A stretch of DNA of 31,170 nucleotides from a virus: IMG/VR virus record IMGVR_UViG_3300035156_000375, positions 1 through 31,170 of that record; one strand, written 5' to 3'. The position numbers and the translations under genes are program-made. The notes below the pieces were generated by a model. The model ran no database searches and had not been told where the DNA came from. It was given only the letters and a program-made list of their open reading frames with translations. Below, one piece after another: positions 7,302 through 14,094 of the stretch (within the stretch, counting starts at the first letter, position 1; the number at the start of each line of letters is the position of its first letter).

Positions 7302-7731
7302 ACGCCAACAACACGCTCACGAAATACCGCATGGAGCAGATCACAGCCGCGCTGGAGGCCGGTCCGCTGTGCGCGCACGACCTCGCGCCAAAGGTGTTCA
7401 TCTGCTTCGAGCAGGCGCGCCGCTACCTTCAGTTCATGCATGGCCTGGGCCTGACCCATATCGCCAAGTGGCCGCTGCGCCGCACGCCGCGCGCCACCCG
7501 GGTTGCGGCCTACGCGCTCGGGCCGGCAAGGACGCCCAGCAGCCCGAACCGCTGACGCAGGCGTAGCGCCAGAAGCGTTGGAAGCACAAGGCCCGGCAAG
7601 ACGGCGACCGCTATGCACTGCTTCGCTCGAAAGACCGCGCTCGCAAGCGCAAGCCCCGTCGCGATCCACTGATCACCGCCATGTACGGCGCGCCGGCGCG
7701 CGCCACCACCGAAGGAGCACCACATGCTTGA
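7298..7731 (+). pseudogene. Small HTH-type phage protein, frameshifted and amber-interrupted
   Basis: Intact sequence starts at ATG 7298 after AGGAGG. Residues 5-60 look like a winged helix (RMEQITAALEAGPLCAHDLA ... ARRYLQFMHGLGLTHI). Near base 7523 the natural continuation moves to the -1 frame: the read frame ends at TGA 7555, while the other frame reads GKDAQQPEPLTQA, TAG (7564-7566), then RQKRWKHKARQDGDRYALLR and RARKRKPRRDPLITAMYG, ending at TGA 7729-7731. One missing G in a GGG run plus one nonsense codon explain it. The ancestor would be about 144 residues with a very basic C-terminus, suggesting DNA or RNA binding. It overlaps the next start by eight bases. Confidence 0.65.
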
Positions 7732-8239
7732 CCCACGTTCATCGGCGCGCGCTGTGGCGTTGACCCCATTCCAGCAGGTGACGGCGCAGCTGAAGGAAGC
7801 GCTGCGCGAAAACGTCCAGTTGAAGGCGCAGATCGCGATCCTGACGGCCGCCGGCGTGAAGTCCGCGCCAAAGCCGCGCGCGATCAAGGTGGCAAAGCCG
7901 GCCAATGGCTACCCGGCCGAGTTCCTGGCCGCCTACGATGCCGGCCGCAAGTGGCGCACCGGCTCAACTCTTGCCGCCGCGTACACCGCATGGAAGGCGC
8001 GCATCGTCAAGGGTGACGCAAACACGGCCGCGAAAATCATCGCCTGCACAGCCGAGTACGCGGCATGGTGCATTGCGACCAACACCGAGAAGAAAATGGC
8101 GCAGACGTTCTTCGGTCCGGGCGAATACTGCCTTGCCGAGTGGCCCATTCCAACGTCGACCACGCAGAAAGGAGTGAAACATGCAAACTTTGCCTCGCAA
8201 GATTACCGCGCTGGGATTGGTCCGAACGGTGAGTTCTGA
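7724..8239 (+). CDS. Replication-associated phage hypothetical protein (171 aa)
   Basis: ATG 7724 follows GAAGGAG at good spacing. An N-terminal coiled coil (PFQQVTAQLKEALRENVQLK) leads to a Lys/Pro linker and a C-terminal region (GYPAEFLAAYDAGRKWRTGS ... AYTAWKARI ... TFFGPGEYCLAEW). That region resembles the C-terminal part of phage replication-initiation (O-like) proteins that contact the helicase loader. The downstream DnaC-like gene begins inside it (59-base overlap), which fits an O/P-type pair. No origin iterons are visible within the gene. The assignment is by resemblance and position only. Confidence 0.6.
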   Translation: MLDPRSSARAVALTPFQQVTAQLKEALRENVQLKAQIAILTAAGVKSAPKPRAIKVAKPANGYPAEFLAAYDAGRKWRTGSTLAAAYTAWKARIVKGDANTAAKIIACTAEYAAWCIATNTEKKMAQTFFGPGEYCLAEWPIPTSTTQKGVKHANFASQDYRAGIGPNGEF

Positions 8240-8999
8240 AGGCCCGACCAAGTACATCAGCGCCGTGCTGGGCGACTGCGGCGTGCACGGCGAGTTCACG
8301 TCGTGGCTGGTGGCTGGCGCATGGTCAGGCTGCGTCACCTGTGACCTGGCGGCCGAGCGGCGCGTGCTGGCCGGCGAGAATGCCGCTTGGCGCAAGGAGC
8401 TGAAGGCGCGGGAGTGGCGCGAGAAGCTGGGCCGGGCCGCGATCCCTGACCGCTTCGCCGACCGCAGGCTGAGCACCTACATTCCGGACTGCGACAAGGC
8501 TGTGCGCGCGCTGGCCGTGGCCACCGCTTACGCTGGCAACTTCGATGAGGTGCGCGCCAAGGGCATGTGCCTCCTGTTTTGCGGCGAAGTCGGCACCGGC
8601 AAGACGCACCTAGCCGTCGGGATTGCGCACGAGGTGCTGGAGCAGGGAAAGCAGGCCGTGTTCACGTCGGTGATCCGCGCTGTGCGGTCGGTCAAGGAGA
8701 CGTACGCCAAGGACAGCGGGCGCACCGAGGCGCAGGCGCTGCGCGACTTGGTTGAGCCTGATCTGCTGATCCTGGACGAGAGGGGTGTGCAGTTCGGCAG
8801 CGACACCGAGAAGATGATCCTGTTCGAGATCATCAACGGGCGGTATGAGGCGTCGCGGCCGACGATCGTCATCAGCAACCTGGCGTCGGCCGCGCTGGAG
8901 GAATATCTGGGCGAGCGCTCCTTTGACCGGCTGCGCGAAGGTGGCGGCCGGCTTGTGGTGTTCGACTGGGCGTCGCACCGTGCGCGGCGGGCAAGCTGA
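8181..8999 (+). CDS. DnaC/IstB-like replicative helicase loader ATPase
   Basis: 272 residues. The N-terminal zinc-type site has C33, H36, C51 and C54 (CGVHGEF...GCVTC). Walker A is GEVGTGKT (135-142), Walker B LLILDE (195-200), sensor-like VISNLA, and a C-terminal FDRLREGGG arginine motif. This is the AAA+ DnaC-type loader found in phages, which recruits host DnaB to the phage origin. The start follows AAAGGAGTGAAAC. It is the last gene of the early operon; a hairpin at 9058-9083 and the convergent cargo gene follow. Confidence 0.9.
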   Translation: MQTLPRKITALGLVRTVSSEGPTKYISAVLGDCGVHGEFTSWLVAGAWSGCVTCDLAAERRVLAGENAAWRKELKAREWREKLGRAAIPDRFADRRLSTYIPDCDKAVRALAVATAYAGNFDEVRAKGMCLLFCGEVGTGKTHLAVGIAHEVLEQGKQAVFTSVIRAVRSVKETYAKDSGRTEAQALRDLVEPDLLILDERGVQFGSDTEKMILFEIINGRYEASRPTIVISNLASAALEEYLGERSFDRLREGGGRLVVFDWASHRARRAS

Positions 9000-9057
9000 T
9001 CGGAACGCGCGCGGGACGACGCAGCGCGAATTGATTTCATAGCGTAAGGCTTTGGAA

Positions 9058-9083
9058 GATGCCCGAGCGCCCACCCGGGCATC
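9058..9083. terminator. Hairpin between convergent genes
   Basis: GATGCCCG and CGGGCATC form a perfect eight-base-pair stem around a ten-base loop, placed between the stop of the DnaC-like gene (8999) and the stop of the convergent secreted-protein gene (9092). There is no long U-tract on either side, so its terminator activity is inferred from position. Confidence 0.55.
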
Positions 9084-9091
9084 TGCTACGC

Positions 9092-10501
9092 TTATTCTTT
9101 GATCATCGTCGCGCGAACGGTGCCTGCTTGATTAGCGGTGTTCCTAACGTAAATCGCCAAGGATCCACCTTCGGGCCACGTCACTGCCTGCGATTGTCCG
9201 TTTGTCAGTGCAGGAGTTTGATACTGCCCTGGAGCAGCACCATTGACAAAAATTGCGAAGCGCAGTGACGCGCCTCCAGTCCCGGTTACCGTGAAGCGGT
9301 ATTTTGCACCCGCAAGTGGTTTCGCCCAGAGTACGCCCGTTTCGCCTGGAACGCTTGCGCTGACACCCCATCCATTTCCGTTTAGTTGTTCAAACGCAGC
9401 CCCGGCGGCGAGCTCGAGATTGCCGGTGTTAGCGTTGTAGGTGACCGGCTGAGTCCATGTACCACGCATTGAAAGCATATTGAAATTGCTTGGCTTGTCA
9501 GCGGTAGTAGGTTGTCCGTTGCCGTCCACGTAACTATATGCAGTCGTCACTTGCCGCAGATTCTTGCGTATTTTCTGCAGTTCGTCGCGGACAGCCTGTT
9601 GGGACCCCGTTGGTACTCCCGCAAAGATATCGAAATTTGCGCCAGTCTCCACGTAAATAAAATAGGGTGTACAGATATTTTCGTCCACCACTCGCGCGCC
9701 AAATGTCTTCAGCGTCTGAACTACTTTTTGGAGTGTGGGATTTTGAATGCCCATTGTGTAATCAGCAGGCAACATCAGTAGCGCGCCTTCCGGGATGGTG
9801 CCGGTGTGATTCGTCGCGGAATAAAGATCGGAACGCGTCGCAGGGTAGATATATGTTGGCTGGCCGTTTTTCCCCGCCAAGCCCTCCTGCGCCAATGACA
9901 TAGCCAAGGCATGGTTATAAGAATCGTCGCCATCGTCGACTTCGTGAGCGCGAATAATGCCCGCCATTGGCGGAACTCCAACTGCGCGGCTGCCTTGATA
10001 ATAGCGTGACGGGTCGCCCCATCCCCGGCCGCCGATAGTGGTCCAAGCGTACGCGCGCGCGCGCCAGAGTCCATTTACTTGCTTCAAACCCCAGAAGCTG
10101 TGTATTTTGCCAGTAGAATTATCGAAGATATCGGCGTGGCCGTCGCCGCCCCACGCAGGAGTTACGGCCGGTGGGAAGTGCGGTATTGTGATCGATGGAA
10201 CATTTCTGACCGAATCTAATTCCCGGATGCCAGATTCTGTAAGTATAGGATAAACGATCATTGGCGGATTTTCGGCTGTAGCTTGAAAAATCGGCGGTCC
10301 GAGCTCGGCGTTCGGTTCGATGCGCGGACCGCAAGTACCCTTTAGCTGGTCTTCCAGACCTAGCACTGGACCGATCGGGCGGATGTTCCATGGCGAATCT
10401 GCTGCGAAAGGTTTTTCGAACGTCCCAAATGCCGCGCTCGTTTGGGCATGCGCGTTTGCAGCGAGAAGAAGAGCAACTATTGACGCAATTTGTTTTTTCA
10501 T
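9092..10501 (-). CDS. Secreted protein of unknown function (469 aa), prophage cargo
   Basis: A clean Sec signal peptide (MKKQIASIVALLLAANAHAQ) starts the protein; the start follows AGAGG on the minus strand. Residues 30-290 form a globular domain with conserved-looking blocks: WGGDGHADIFD, IHSFWGLKQVNGLWRARAYA, a Gly-rich turn, RAVGVPPMAGIIRAHEVDDG, HALAMSL, and later KTFGARVVDENI. This pattern recalls secreted bacterial proteins of unknown function, possibly carbohydrate-active. Residues about 345-469 look like a beta-sandwich, perhaps carbohydrate binding. There is no membrane anchor or PEP-CTERM tail. It is monocistronic, antiparallel to phage genes and flanked by AT-richer DNA (10502-10680), the layout of a lysogenic-conversion moron. 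No phage structural role is apparent. Confidence 0.8.
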   Translation of the reverse strand: MKKQIASIVALLLAANAHAQTSAAFGTFEKPFAADSPWNIRPIGPVLGLEDQLKGTCGPRIEPNAELGPPIFQATAENPPMIVYPILTESGIRELDSVRNVPSITIPHFPPAVTPAWGGDGHADIFDNSTGKIHSFWGLKQVNGLWRARAYAWTTIGGRGWGDPSRYYQGSRAVGVPPMAGIIRAHEVDDGDDSYNHALAMSLAQEGLAGKNGQPTYIYPATRSDLYSATNHTGTIPEGALLMLPADYTMGIQNPTLQKVVQTLKTFGARVVDENICTPYFIYVETGANFDIFAGVPTGSQQAVRDELQKIRKNLRQVTTAYSYVDGNGQPTTADKPSNFNMLSMRGTWTQPVTYNANTGNLELAAGAAFEQLNGNGWGVSASVPGETGVLWAKPLAGAKYRFTVTGTGGASLRFAIFVNGAAPGQYQTPALTNGQSQAVTWPEGGSLAIYVRNTANQAGTVRATMIKE

Positions 10502-10705
10502 TTTAATCCGCCTCTAAAAAGGGAAAGTCCCGCGAGGACTCTACCCTTAATTGTCAATTTGAAATCTATTCAATTGTCACAACTCGCAGATTTATAATCT
10601 ACGCAAAGAAAGCACTAAGATTTAAGTTGCCGCAACGCTTGTTACAGGGTTGTATACGTTATTGCCTTGTGATACTGTCTGCATCGTCTTCAAAGGAGCA
10701 ATTGC

Positions 10706-11244
10706 ATGGGCTTTGCCGATCGGTACGTTAGCAGTCTAAATTCCAGTACGTTGTAGGACGGCGAGGAGCACCACTCGGCCGAGCCGCTGTTCGCAGCTGC
10801 GGTTGCGGACATGGCTGGCGCCGGTCTGGGCGCGCTGCTGACGCGGGTGCAGTTCGCCGACGGCTCGATCCGCAAGACGTCCGAGTCGGGTACGCAGAAC
10901 CTGGCGCAGCTGCTGCGCATCTGGACGATGGCAGTGATCGAGAAGGGCCGGGCGCGCCGCTGGGTTCGCGACGAGGGTATCCACCGCAGATCGCTGGCGC
11001 GCTGTACGTGCGCGTGGCCGACGCTTCGCTGGCCCATTGGCTCGACGGCCACTGCAAGACGTGCGCGGGCACCGGCGTCACCGCGCTACTCGGCAACCGC
11101 GCGTGCACGGCGTGCAAGGGCACCGGCAAGGCCGAGCTCACCGGCATGCGCGAGTACGAGAAGAAGCTGGCGCTCGACATGGTCAGCGAGTTGTCTGCCT
11201 TGTGCGACAGCCACGCGCGCCGCGCCACCGCCCGGCTGCGCTGA
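10706..11244 (+). pseudogene. Q-like antiterminator candidate with DnaJ-type zinc finger, doubly broken
   Basis: ATG 10706 follows AAAGGAG. The frame meets TAG at 10754-10756 (codon 17) and then reads DGEEHHSAEPLFAAAVADMA and TRVQFADGSIRKTSESGTQN up to WVRDEG. Near 10979-10986 the natural sequence switches by -1 to PQIAGALYVRVADASLAHWL and a zinc-finger pair CKTCAGTG...CTACKGTG, ending at TGA 11242-11244. Paired CxxCxGTG motifs occur in DnaJ and in one class of phage Q antiterminators. Position at the end of the early region, directly before a promoter-terminator unit, favours Q, but this is inference. With both lesions no full protein can be made without recoding. Confidence 0.65.
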
Positions 11245-11269
11245 CAAAAAAACGGATCGCGTGAACTGG

Positions 11270-11298
11270 TTGTAAACACAGTGATTTTGGTGTAGAGT
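11270..11298 (+). promoter_or_regulatory. Candidate late promoter (pR'-like)
   Basis: TTGTAA and TAGAGT are separated by 17 bases, directly after the Q-like gene. The predicted start is near 11305, about 150 bases before a strong terminator. The order gene Q, promoter, short leader, terminator is that of lambda late control. The -10 element is only a 4/6 match, so this is a candidate. Confidence 0.45.
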
Positions 11299-11339
11299 GA
11301 GGTTCTACGCTTTTCAGTAAAATTTCCTTCGGAATCGTA

Positions 11340-11420
11340 ATGTCCGGCGCAAGCTGGCAACCATACCCGAAGCTCGCGACAGTACCCGGCCCAGCGCCGT
11401 ACCTGCTCGCACTGAAATAA
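11340..11420 (+). CDS. Very small open frame in late leader (26 aa)
   Basis: ATG at 11340 with GGAA five bases upstream, ending at TAA 11418-11420. The peptide begins MSGASWQPYPKL and is Pro/Ala-rich with no charge pattern of a known toxin or leader. It may simply be a chance frame. It is listed because it lies entirely within the predicted leader RNA. Confidence 0.25.
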   Translation: MSGASWQPYPKLATVPGPAPYLLALK

Positions 11421-11458
11421 GCGTCACCCACTTCGCAGATAGCGCTGGGGCACTCTAA

Positions 11459-11480
11459 GCCACCCATGCGGTGGCTTTTT
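11459..11480 (+). terminator. Rho-independent terminator (tR'-like)
   Basis: GCCACC-CATGC-GGTGGC followed by five T. A perfect six-base-pair stem and U-tract on the plus strand, downstream of the candidate late promoter and between it and the convergent PEP-CTERM gene (stop at 11523). Confidence 0.85.
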
Positions 11481-11522
11481 CTATTGTGGCATCAGGTAAT
11501 TGACGCTACAGCGCCTACTGCG

Positions 11523-12095
11523 CTATATAGCTTTGCGCGATCTGCGAACGCCAATGAGGATTAAGCCTACGAACATCATGTCGAAGGTGCCCGGCTCTGG
11601 AACCGCGCTTGTGAACTGAGCGAAATAAGTTTCGTTTCTTGTTTCCAGTCTATATGGTGGTGTTTCCAATATATTAGCCCGTCCGTAAGGCTGCATTACC
11701 GATGTAAAGTCGCCAGGCTTTCCGATTACGAAATCAACTTCCCGAGGACAATCGGTGCAATAAAAGCCACCGAGGTAGGGCACATTGTAGTAATACGGAT
11801 CTATCCCAACGTATGGCTTTGGAAAAGACACTAGGTAGTCGGGCTCATAGTCATCATGATAGCTTCCTATGTATGAGAAGCGAAAAAAACCGTCTTGAGT
11901 GAGGGTTATTTTGCCTGTGATGACTCCATTTGGCGCCAGCTCGAAATGAACCTTTGCGAAGCTCGGTATTATCTCCGTCTCTGACTGGCCCCTTATAAGC
12001 AGTTCGGTAAAGTAGACGTCCATAGTGTCGGCTTTGGCTGCGGTGCTTGAAATCAGCACGATAGATGAGAGTAGTGCAAAAATTAATTTTTTCAT
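11523..12095 (-). CDS. PEP-CTERM sorting-domain exoprotein (190 aa), prophage cargo
   Basis: The N-terminal signal peptide is MKKLIFALLSSIVLISSTAA, cleaved near AKA. The mature part is Tyr/Pro-rich with beta character (GFFRFSYIGSYHDDYEPDYL) and a CTDC pair near the middle. The C-terminus is a textbook PEP-CTERM signal: AVPEPGTFDMM, a short hydrophobic helix (FVGLILIGV) and RRSRK. Such proteins are recognised by the host exosortase (EpsH/XrtA family) and exported to the surface or matrix, usually with exopolysaccharide production. No exosortase is in the window. It is monocistronic, has its own promoter (12125-12153), sits between the late terminator and small late genes, and is markedly AT-richer than phage genes. 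Confidence 0.9.
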   Translation of the reverse strand: MKKLIFALLSSIVLISSTAAKADTMDVYFTELLIRGQSETEIIPSFAKVHFELAPNGVITGKITLTQDGFFRFSYIGSYHDDYEPDYLVSFPKPYVGIDPYYYNVPYLGGFYCTDCPREVDFVIGKPGDFTSVMQPYGRANILETPPYRLETRNETYFAQFTSAVPEPGTFDMMFVGLILIGVRRSRKAI

Positions 12096-12124
12096 ATTTG
12101 TCCATTCACATTAGCTAAGTTCAC

Positions 12125-12153
12125 ACGATAAATAGGCTTTGTTAGTTTGTCAA
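12125..12153 (-). promoter_or_regulatory. Sigma-70-type promoter of PEP-CTERM gene
   Basis: On the minus strand, TTGACA (12148-12153) and TATCGT (12125-12130) are separated by exactly 17 bases, about 30 bases upstream of the PEP-CTERM start at 12095. This lets the gene be expressed from the lysogen independently of phage control. Confidence 0.6.
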
Positions 12154-12181
12154 TTTATCATCACGAAATTTACCCCGCGCC

Positions 12182-12346
12182 ATGACCAATACGACCCGCC
12201 CGCCGAAAGAGCTGATCCGGGCGTACATGGAGCACCGCACGCACGCGCCCGTTGACCCGCCGCCCAGCGCCGAGGACATCCGACGCGAGCTTGGCTGGCA
12301 CCTGATTCCTGCGAACCGCCAACCCGACGCTGGCGATCAAGACTGA
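12182..12346 (+). CDS. Small phage hypothetical protein (54 aa)
   Basis: ATG 12182 to TGA 12344-12346. The peptide has phage-like composition: RPPKELIRAYMEHRTHAPVD, then PPPSAEDIRRELGWHLIP. Two short amphipathic helices are joined by a Pro-rich linker, and the end is acidic. No Shine-Dalgarno is obvious in the AT-rich leader contributed by the PEP-CTERM insertion, so its original leader may have been displaced. Function unknown. Confidence 0.5.
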   Translation: MTNTTRPPKELIRAYMEHRTHAPVDPPPSAEDIRRELGWHLIPANRQPDAGDQD

Positions 12347-12436
12347 ACTGGCGGCCGCGTGAGCATACCGCGCCGCCCAGCAACGGAGGTGCGCCATGAA
12401 GTAGCCTCAAGAATCACGGCACCTCGCAAGAGGGGT

Positions 12437-12496
12437 TACACGCATGACGACTGCGGCTGGGCAATCCCGGCTGGCATCCCAGTCGTCACCCGTGTA
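12437..12496. repeat. Long two-part inverted repeat (structured RNA candidate)
   Basis: TACACG, a CAT/ACC internal loop, GACGACTG pairing with CAGTCGTC, and an inner hairpin GCTGGG-CAAT-CCCGGC can form a 60-base folded element 74 bases before the first tRNA. There is no U-tract. It may be a processing site of the tRNA transcript, a small RNA, or a recombination remnant. Confidence 0.5.
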
Positions 12497-12569
12497 TCGA
12501 ATTCGCTGTACCTGCGTTAATCCCGAAGCTGAGGCAGAGGATGAGCCCGCAGGGCAGCAAAGCCTCAAC

Positions 12570-12646
12570 AGGTCACTAAGACAGCGGTCCAGTCGGCCGG
12601 CCTCCAAAGCCGTGCAGCGGTGGTTCGAATCCATCGTGATCTGCCA
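12570..12646 (+). tRNA. tRNA-Trp (CCA)
   Basis: The 77-base cloverleaf checks out: acceptor AGGTCAC/GTGATCT (one G-U pair), D stem GAC/GTC with GG in the loop, anticodon stem CCGGC/GCCGT (outer C-U mismatch), loop CTCCAAA with U33 and anticodon CCA, T stem GGTGG/CCATC with loop TTCGAAT, discriminator G and an encoded CCA end. It reads UGG (Trp). It is phage-borne by position, as it lies within the late operon. Confidence 0.8.
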
Positions 12647-12651
12647 GTTTC

Positions 12652-12723
12652 GCGGACAAGCCAAGGTGGCAAGCCGGCCCTCCAAGCCGTGCCAGTAGGG
12701 TTCGACTCCCTATGCCCGCTCCA
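12652..12723 (+). tRNA. tRNA-Gly (TCC)-like, degenerate
   Basis: Acceptor GCGGACA/TGCCCGC (one A-C mismatch), T stem TAGGG/CCCTA with loop TTCGACT, and an encoded CCA end resemble Gly tRNAs. The anticodon arm is CCGGC-CCTCCAA-GCCGT, which places TCC at 34-36 but gives C instead of U at position 33. The D arm has only about 13 bases and no proper stem. These defects suggest a decaying or unusual tRNA. It begins six bases after the Trp tRNA, so both lie on one transcript. Confidence 0.55.
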
Positions 12724-12755
12724 GAGTCTCCCGTCCCGCTACCAAGCGGACGTTC

Positions 12756-12787
12756 GCCGCCTCGCACATCGCTGGGCGGCTTTTTTA
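12756..12787 (+). terminator. Rho-independent terminator after tRNAs
   Basis: GCCGCC and GGCGGC pair across a 13-base loop and are followed by six T. It lies 33 bases after the tRNA-Gly-like gene and just before the small membrane-protein gene. Confidence 0.75.
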
Positions 12788-12800
12788 TTTGAGGTGCACC

Positions 12801-12941
12801 ATGGGTGATATCGGATCGGCCATCATCGGCCTAGCCATCGCGGGCGTGGTGCTCGGCGCCATCGTGGCGACCGCCGCCATCTTTGCTCTGCCGTGCCTTT
12901 GGGCGATGGCAAAGTCAACGCTTCGCGCGCTGGTGGGTTGA
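12801..12941 (+). CDS. Small membrane protein (46 aa)
   Basis: ATG 12801 follows GAGGTG. One hydrophobic segment (SAIIGLAIAGVVLGAIVATA through IFALPCLW) covers residues 5-38 and ends in a short basic tail (AKSTLRALVG). A single-span peptide in the late region could be a holin-like or morphogenesis factor, but no endolysin is adjacent, so the lysis role is not supported. It stops two bases before the next ATG. Confidence 0.6.
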   Translation: MGDIGSAIIGLAIAGVVLGAIVATAAIFALPCLWAMAKSTLRALVG

Positions 12942-12943
12942 TC

Positions 12944-13318
12944 ATGGGCGACATCGTCCACCCATCGCAAATCTACCCGGCCCTGCAGGCGCTGCTCGGA
13001 TTGCCTGACCATTGCGTCTCGTTCGAGCTACGCGCGCAGCAAGGCGAGTACGGCGTCATCGTCGCCTGCGAGCACTACCTCGCCCTCGATGCGCCGGGCC
13101 TCAAGCAGCTGGAGAGCGTGCTCAGCGAGTACCAGCTGGTCCACCGCGAGCAGCACCCCGTCAAGGTCGAGGACTTCGATGCCTGGATGCGCGGCCGCAC
13201 CGACCGCGCCCACGCCGAGTATATGGCCGGCCACGCTGCCGGCGGGATCGATTACAGCAAACGGTATGCGCGCGGCGGCTTCGTCGACGGCTTCCGCCTG
13301 GTGGGCGAGGCTGCATGA
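12944..13318 (+). CDS. Phage hypothetical protein (124 aa)
   Basis: The start at 12944 (MGDIVHPSQIYPALQ) is chosen over an upstream in-frame ATG that lies inside the preceding gene. A soluble protein with an acidic middle (VKVEDFDAWMRGRTDRAHAE) and a Gly-rich end (YARGGFVDGFRLVG). No domain is recognised. It is coupled to the next gene by ATGA. Confidence 0.65.
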   Translation: MGDIVHPSQIYPALQALLGLPDHCVSFELRAQQGEYGVIVACEHYLALDAPGLKQLESVLSEYQLVHREQHPVKVEDFDAWMRGRTDRAHAEYMAGHAAGGIDYSKRYARGGFVDGFRLVGEAA

Positions 13319-13428
13319 GCACTGCCGACTTCGCGCGCTGGATGATCATCTGGGAGCAGCTCTTGTGCATGCAGCGCGACATCGCGCAGCGCCAGGTTCG
13401 CGGCACCGGCACCACAAAGTTTCTCTGA
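13315..13428 (+). CDS. Very small phage protein (37 aa)
   Basis: Begins in ATGA with the previous stop. The peptide is one amphipathic, Trp/Met-rich helix (FARWMIIWEQLLCMQRDIAQ) with a Gly/Thr tail. It could be membrane-associated, but nothing identifies it. The overlap and composition suggest it is real. The 168 bases after it hold only the hairpin at 13571. Confidence 0.45.
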   Translation: MSTADFARWMIIWEQLLCMQRDIAQRQVRGTGTTKFL

Positions 13429-13570
13429 CACGTGCGGCAGCCGCCAGCGCGCCCCTGTGGCGGTATCCAGTAACGGGCGCAGTCGCCGACGAGCAAGAGC
13501 CGGGAATCCTCCGCAGAGCATCGCGGCCATATACGGACCGGGCGGCGACACTGAAGGGCATGTAATAATA

Positions 13571-13593
13571 GATTTCCTAAACGAAAGGAAATC
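13571..13593 (+). promoter_or_regulatory. Hairpin sequestering the ribosome binding site of the next gene
   Basis: GATTTCCT and AGGAAATC form a perfect eight-base-pair stem with loop AAACGAA. The right arm holds the AAAGGAAA Shine-Dalgarno of the gene starting at 13597. Folding would hide the ribosome site, so translation likely depends on unfolding by temperature, protein binding or upstream translation. Confidence 0.6.
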
Positions 13594-13596
13594 CCA

Positions 13597-14076
13597 ATGT
13601 TAGATCGACCAATATCCGACGCAGAGTTCAATGAATACAGCAACCTCCAAACTGAGGCGAGGGTAATTCGTGTACGAGCAGAGCGTATAGCACAGTTGTT
13701 GGTAGAAGAGTTTGCCCCAGACAGTGCTTCACGCTTGACGCACGGTGTGGAATTTGCTCCCGGTGAAGGCAATGTGGTTGCAATGTGTAGGACCATATTC
13801 GGCGAAGGTCGCATCCGACTGGTCATTGGCGCGAAAAATCGCACGGCGACCGGCCGGCTGATAGTTGAGCGCGTTGACGAGGACTCATTTGGCCGGGCCG
13901 CATGGAAACCAGTTTGGAATTTCCATGTTCCATCAAGCGAAAAGCTCGTCATCGGCACGCCGCCGAATGCCCGGTGGTATCTGCTCTATAACAACTCCAT
14001 TCAATCGCACGAGGACGCAATTTATGCATTGGGCATGTCGATAAACTACGCGATAGCTGCATACGCGCCTGAGTGA
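13597..14076 (+). CDS. Hypothetical protein (159 aa)
   Basis: The start follows AGGAAATCCCA within the hairpin described at 13571-13593. The protein has an N-terminal helical region (EYSNLQTEARVIRVRAERIA) followed by beta-rich sequence (RLIVERVDEDSFGRAAWKPV, ARWYLLYNN). Base usage is less GC-biased than the terminase genes beyond it, which hints at a later acquisition. No signal peptide or motif. Nothing about position except proximity to the packaging genes suggests a role. Confidence 0.7.
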   Translation: MLDRPISDAEFNEYSNLQTEARVIRVRAERIAQLLVEEFAPDSASRLTHGVEFAPGEGNVVAMCRTIFGEGRIRLVIGAKNRTATGRLIVERVDEDSFGRAAWKPVWNFHVPSSEKLVIGTPPNARWYLLYNNSIQSHEDAIYALGMSINYAIAAYAPE

Positions 14077-14094
14077 CAATTCGGAGGGGCGTGA

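Larger units (their letters stand above)
11305..11480 (+). ncRNA. Putative 6S-type late leader RNA
   Basis: If the promoter at 11270 fires and the hairpin at 11459 terminates, a transcript of roughly 175 nucleotides results, close to the 194-nucleotide lambda 6S RNA. No conserved fold can be shown here. The segment also holds a short open frame (11340-11420). Confidence 0.3.

Noticed and set aside
10552-10557. TTGACA on the minus strand upstream of the 469-residue gene as its promoter
   Set aside because: The -10 position at 16-18 bases is GC-rich (CGCGGG), so no promoter was called there.
12444-12698. Small plus-strand frame over the tRNA region
   Set aside because: It overlaps both tRNA genes and has no ribosome site or protein-like composition.
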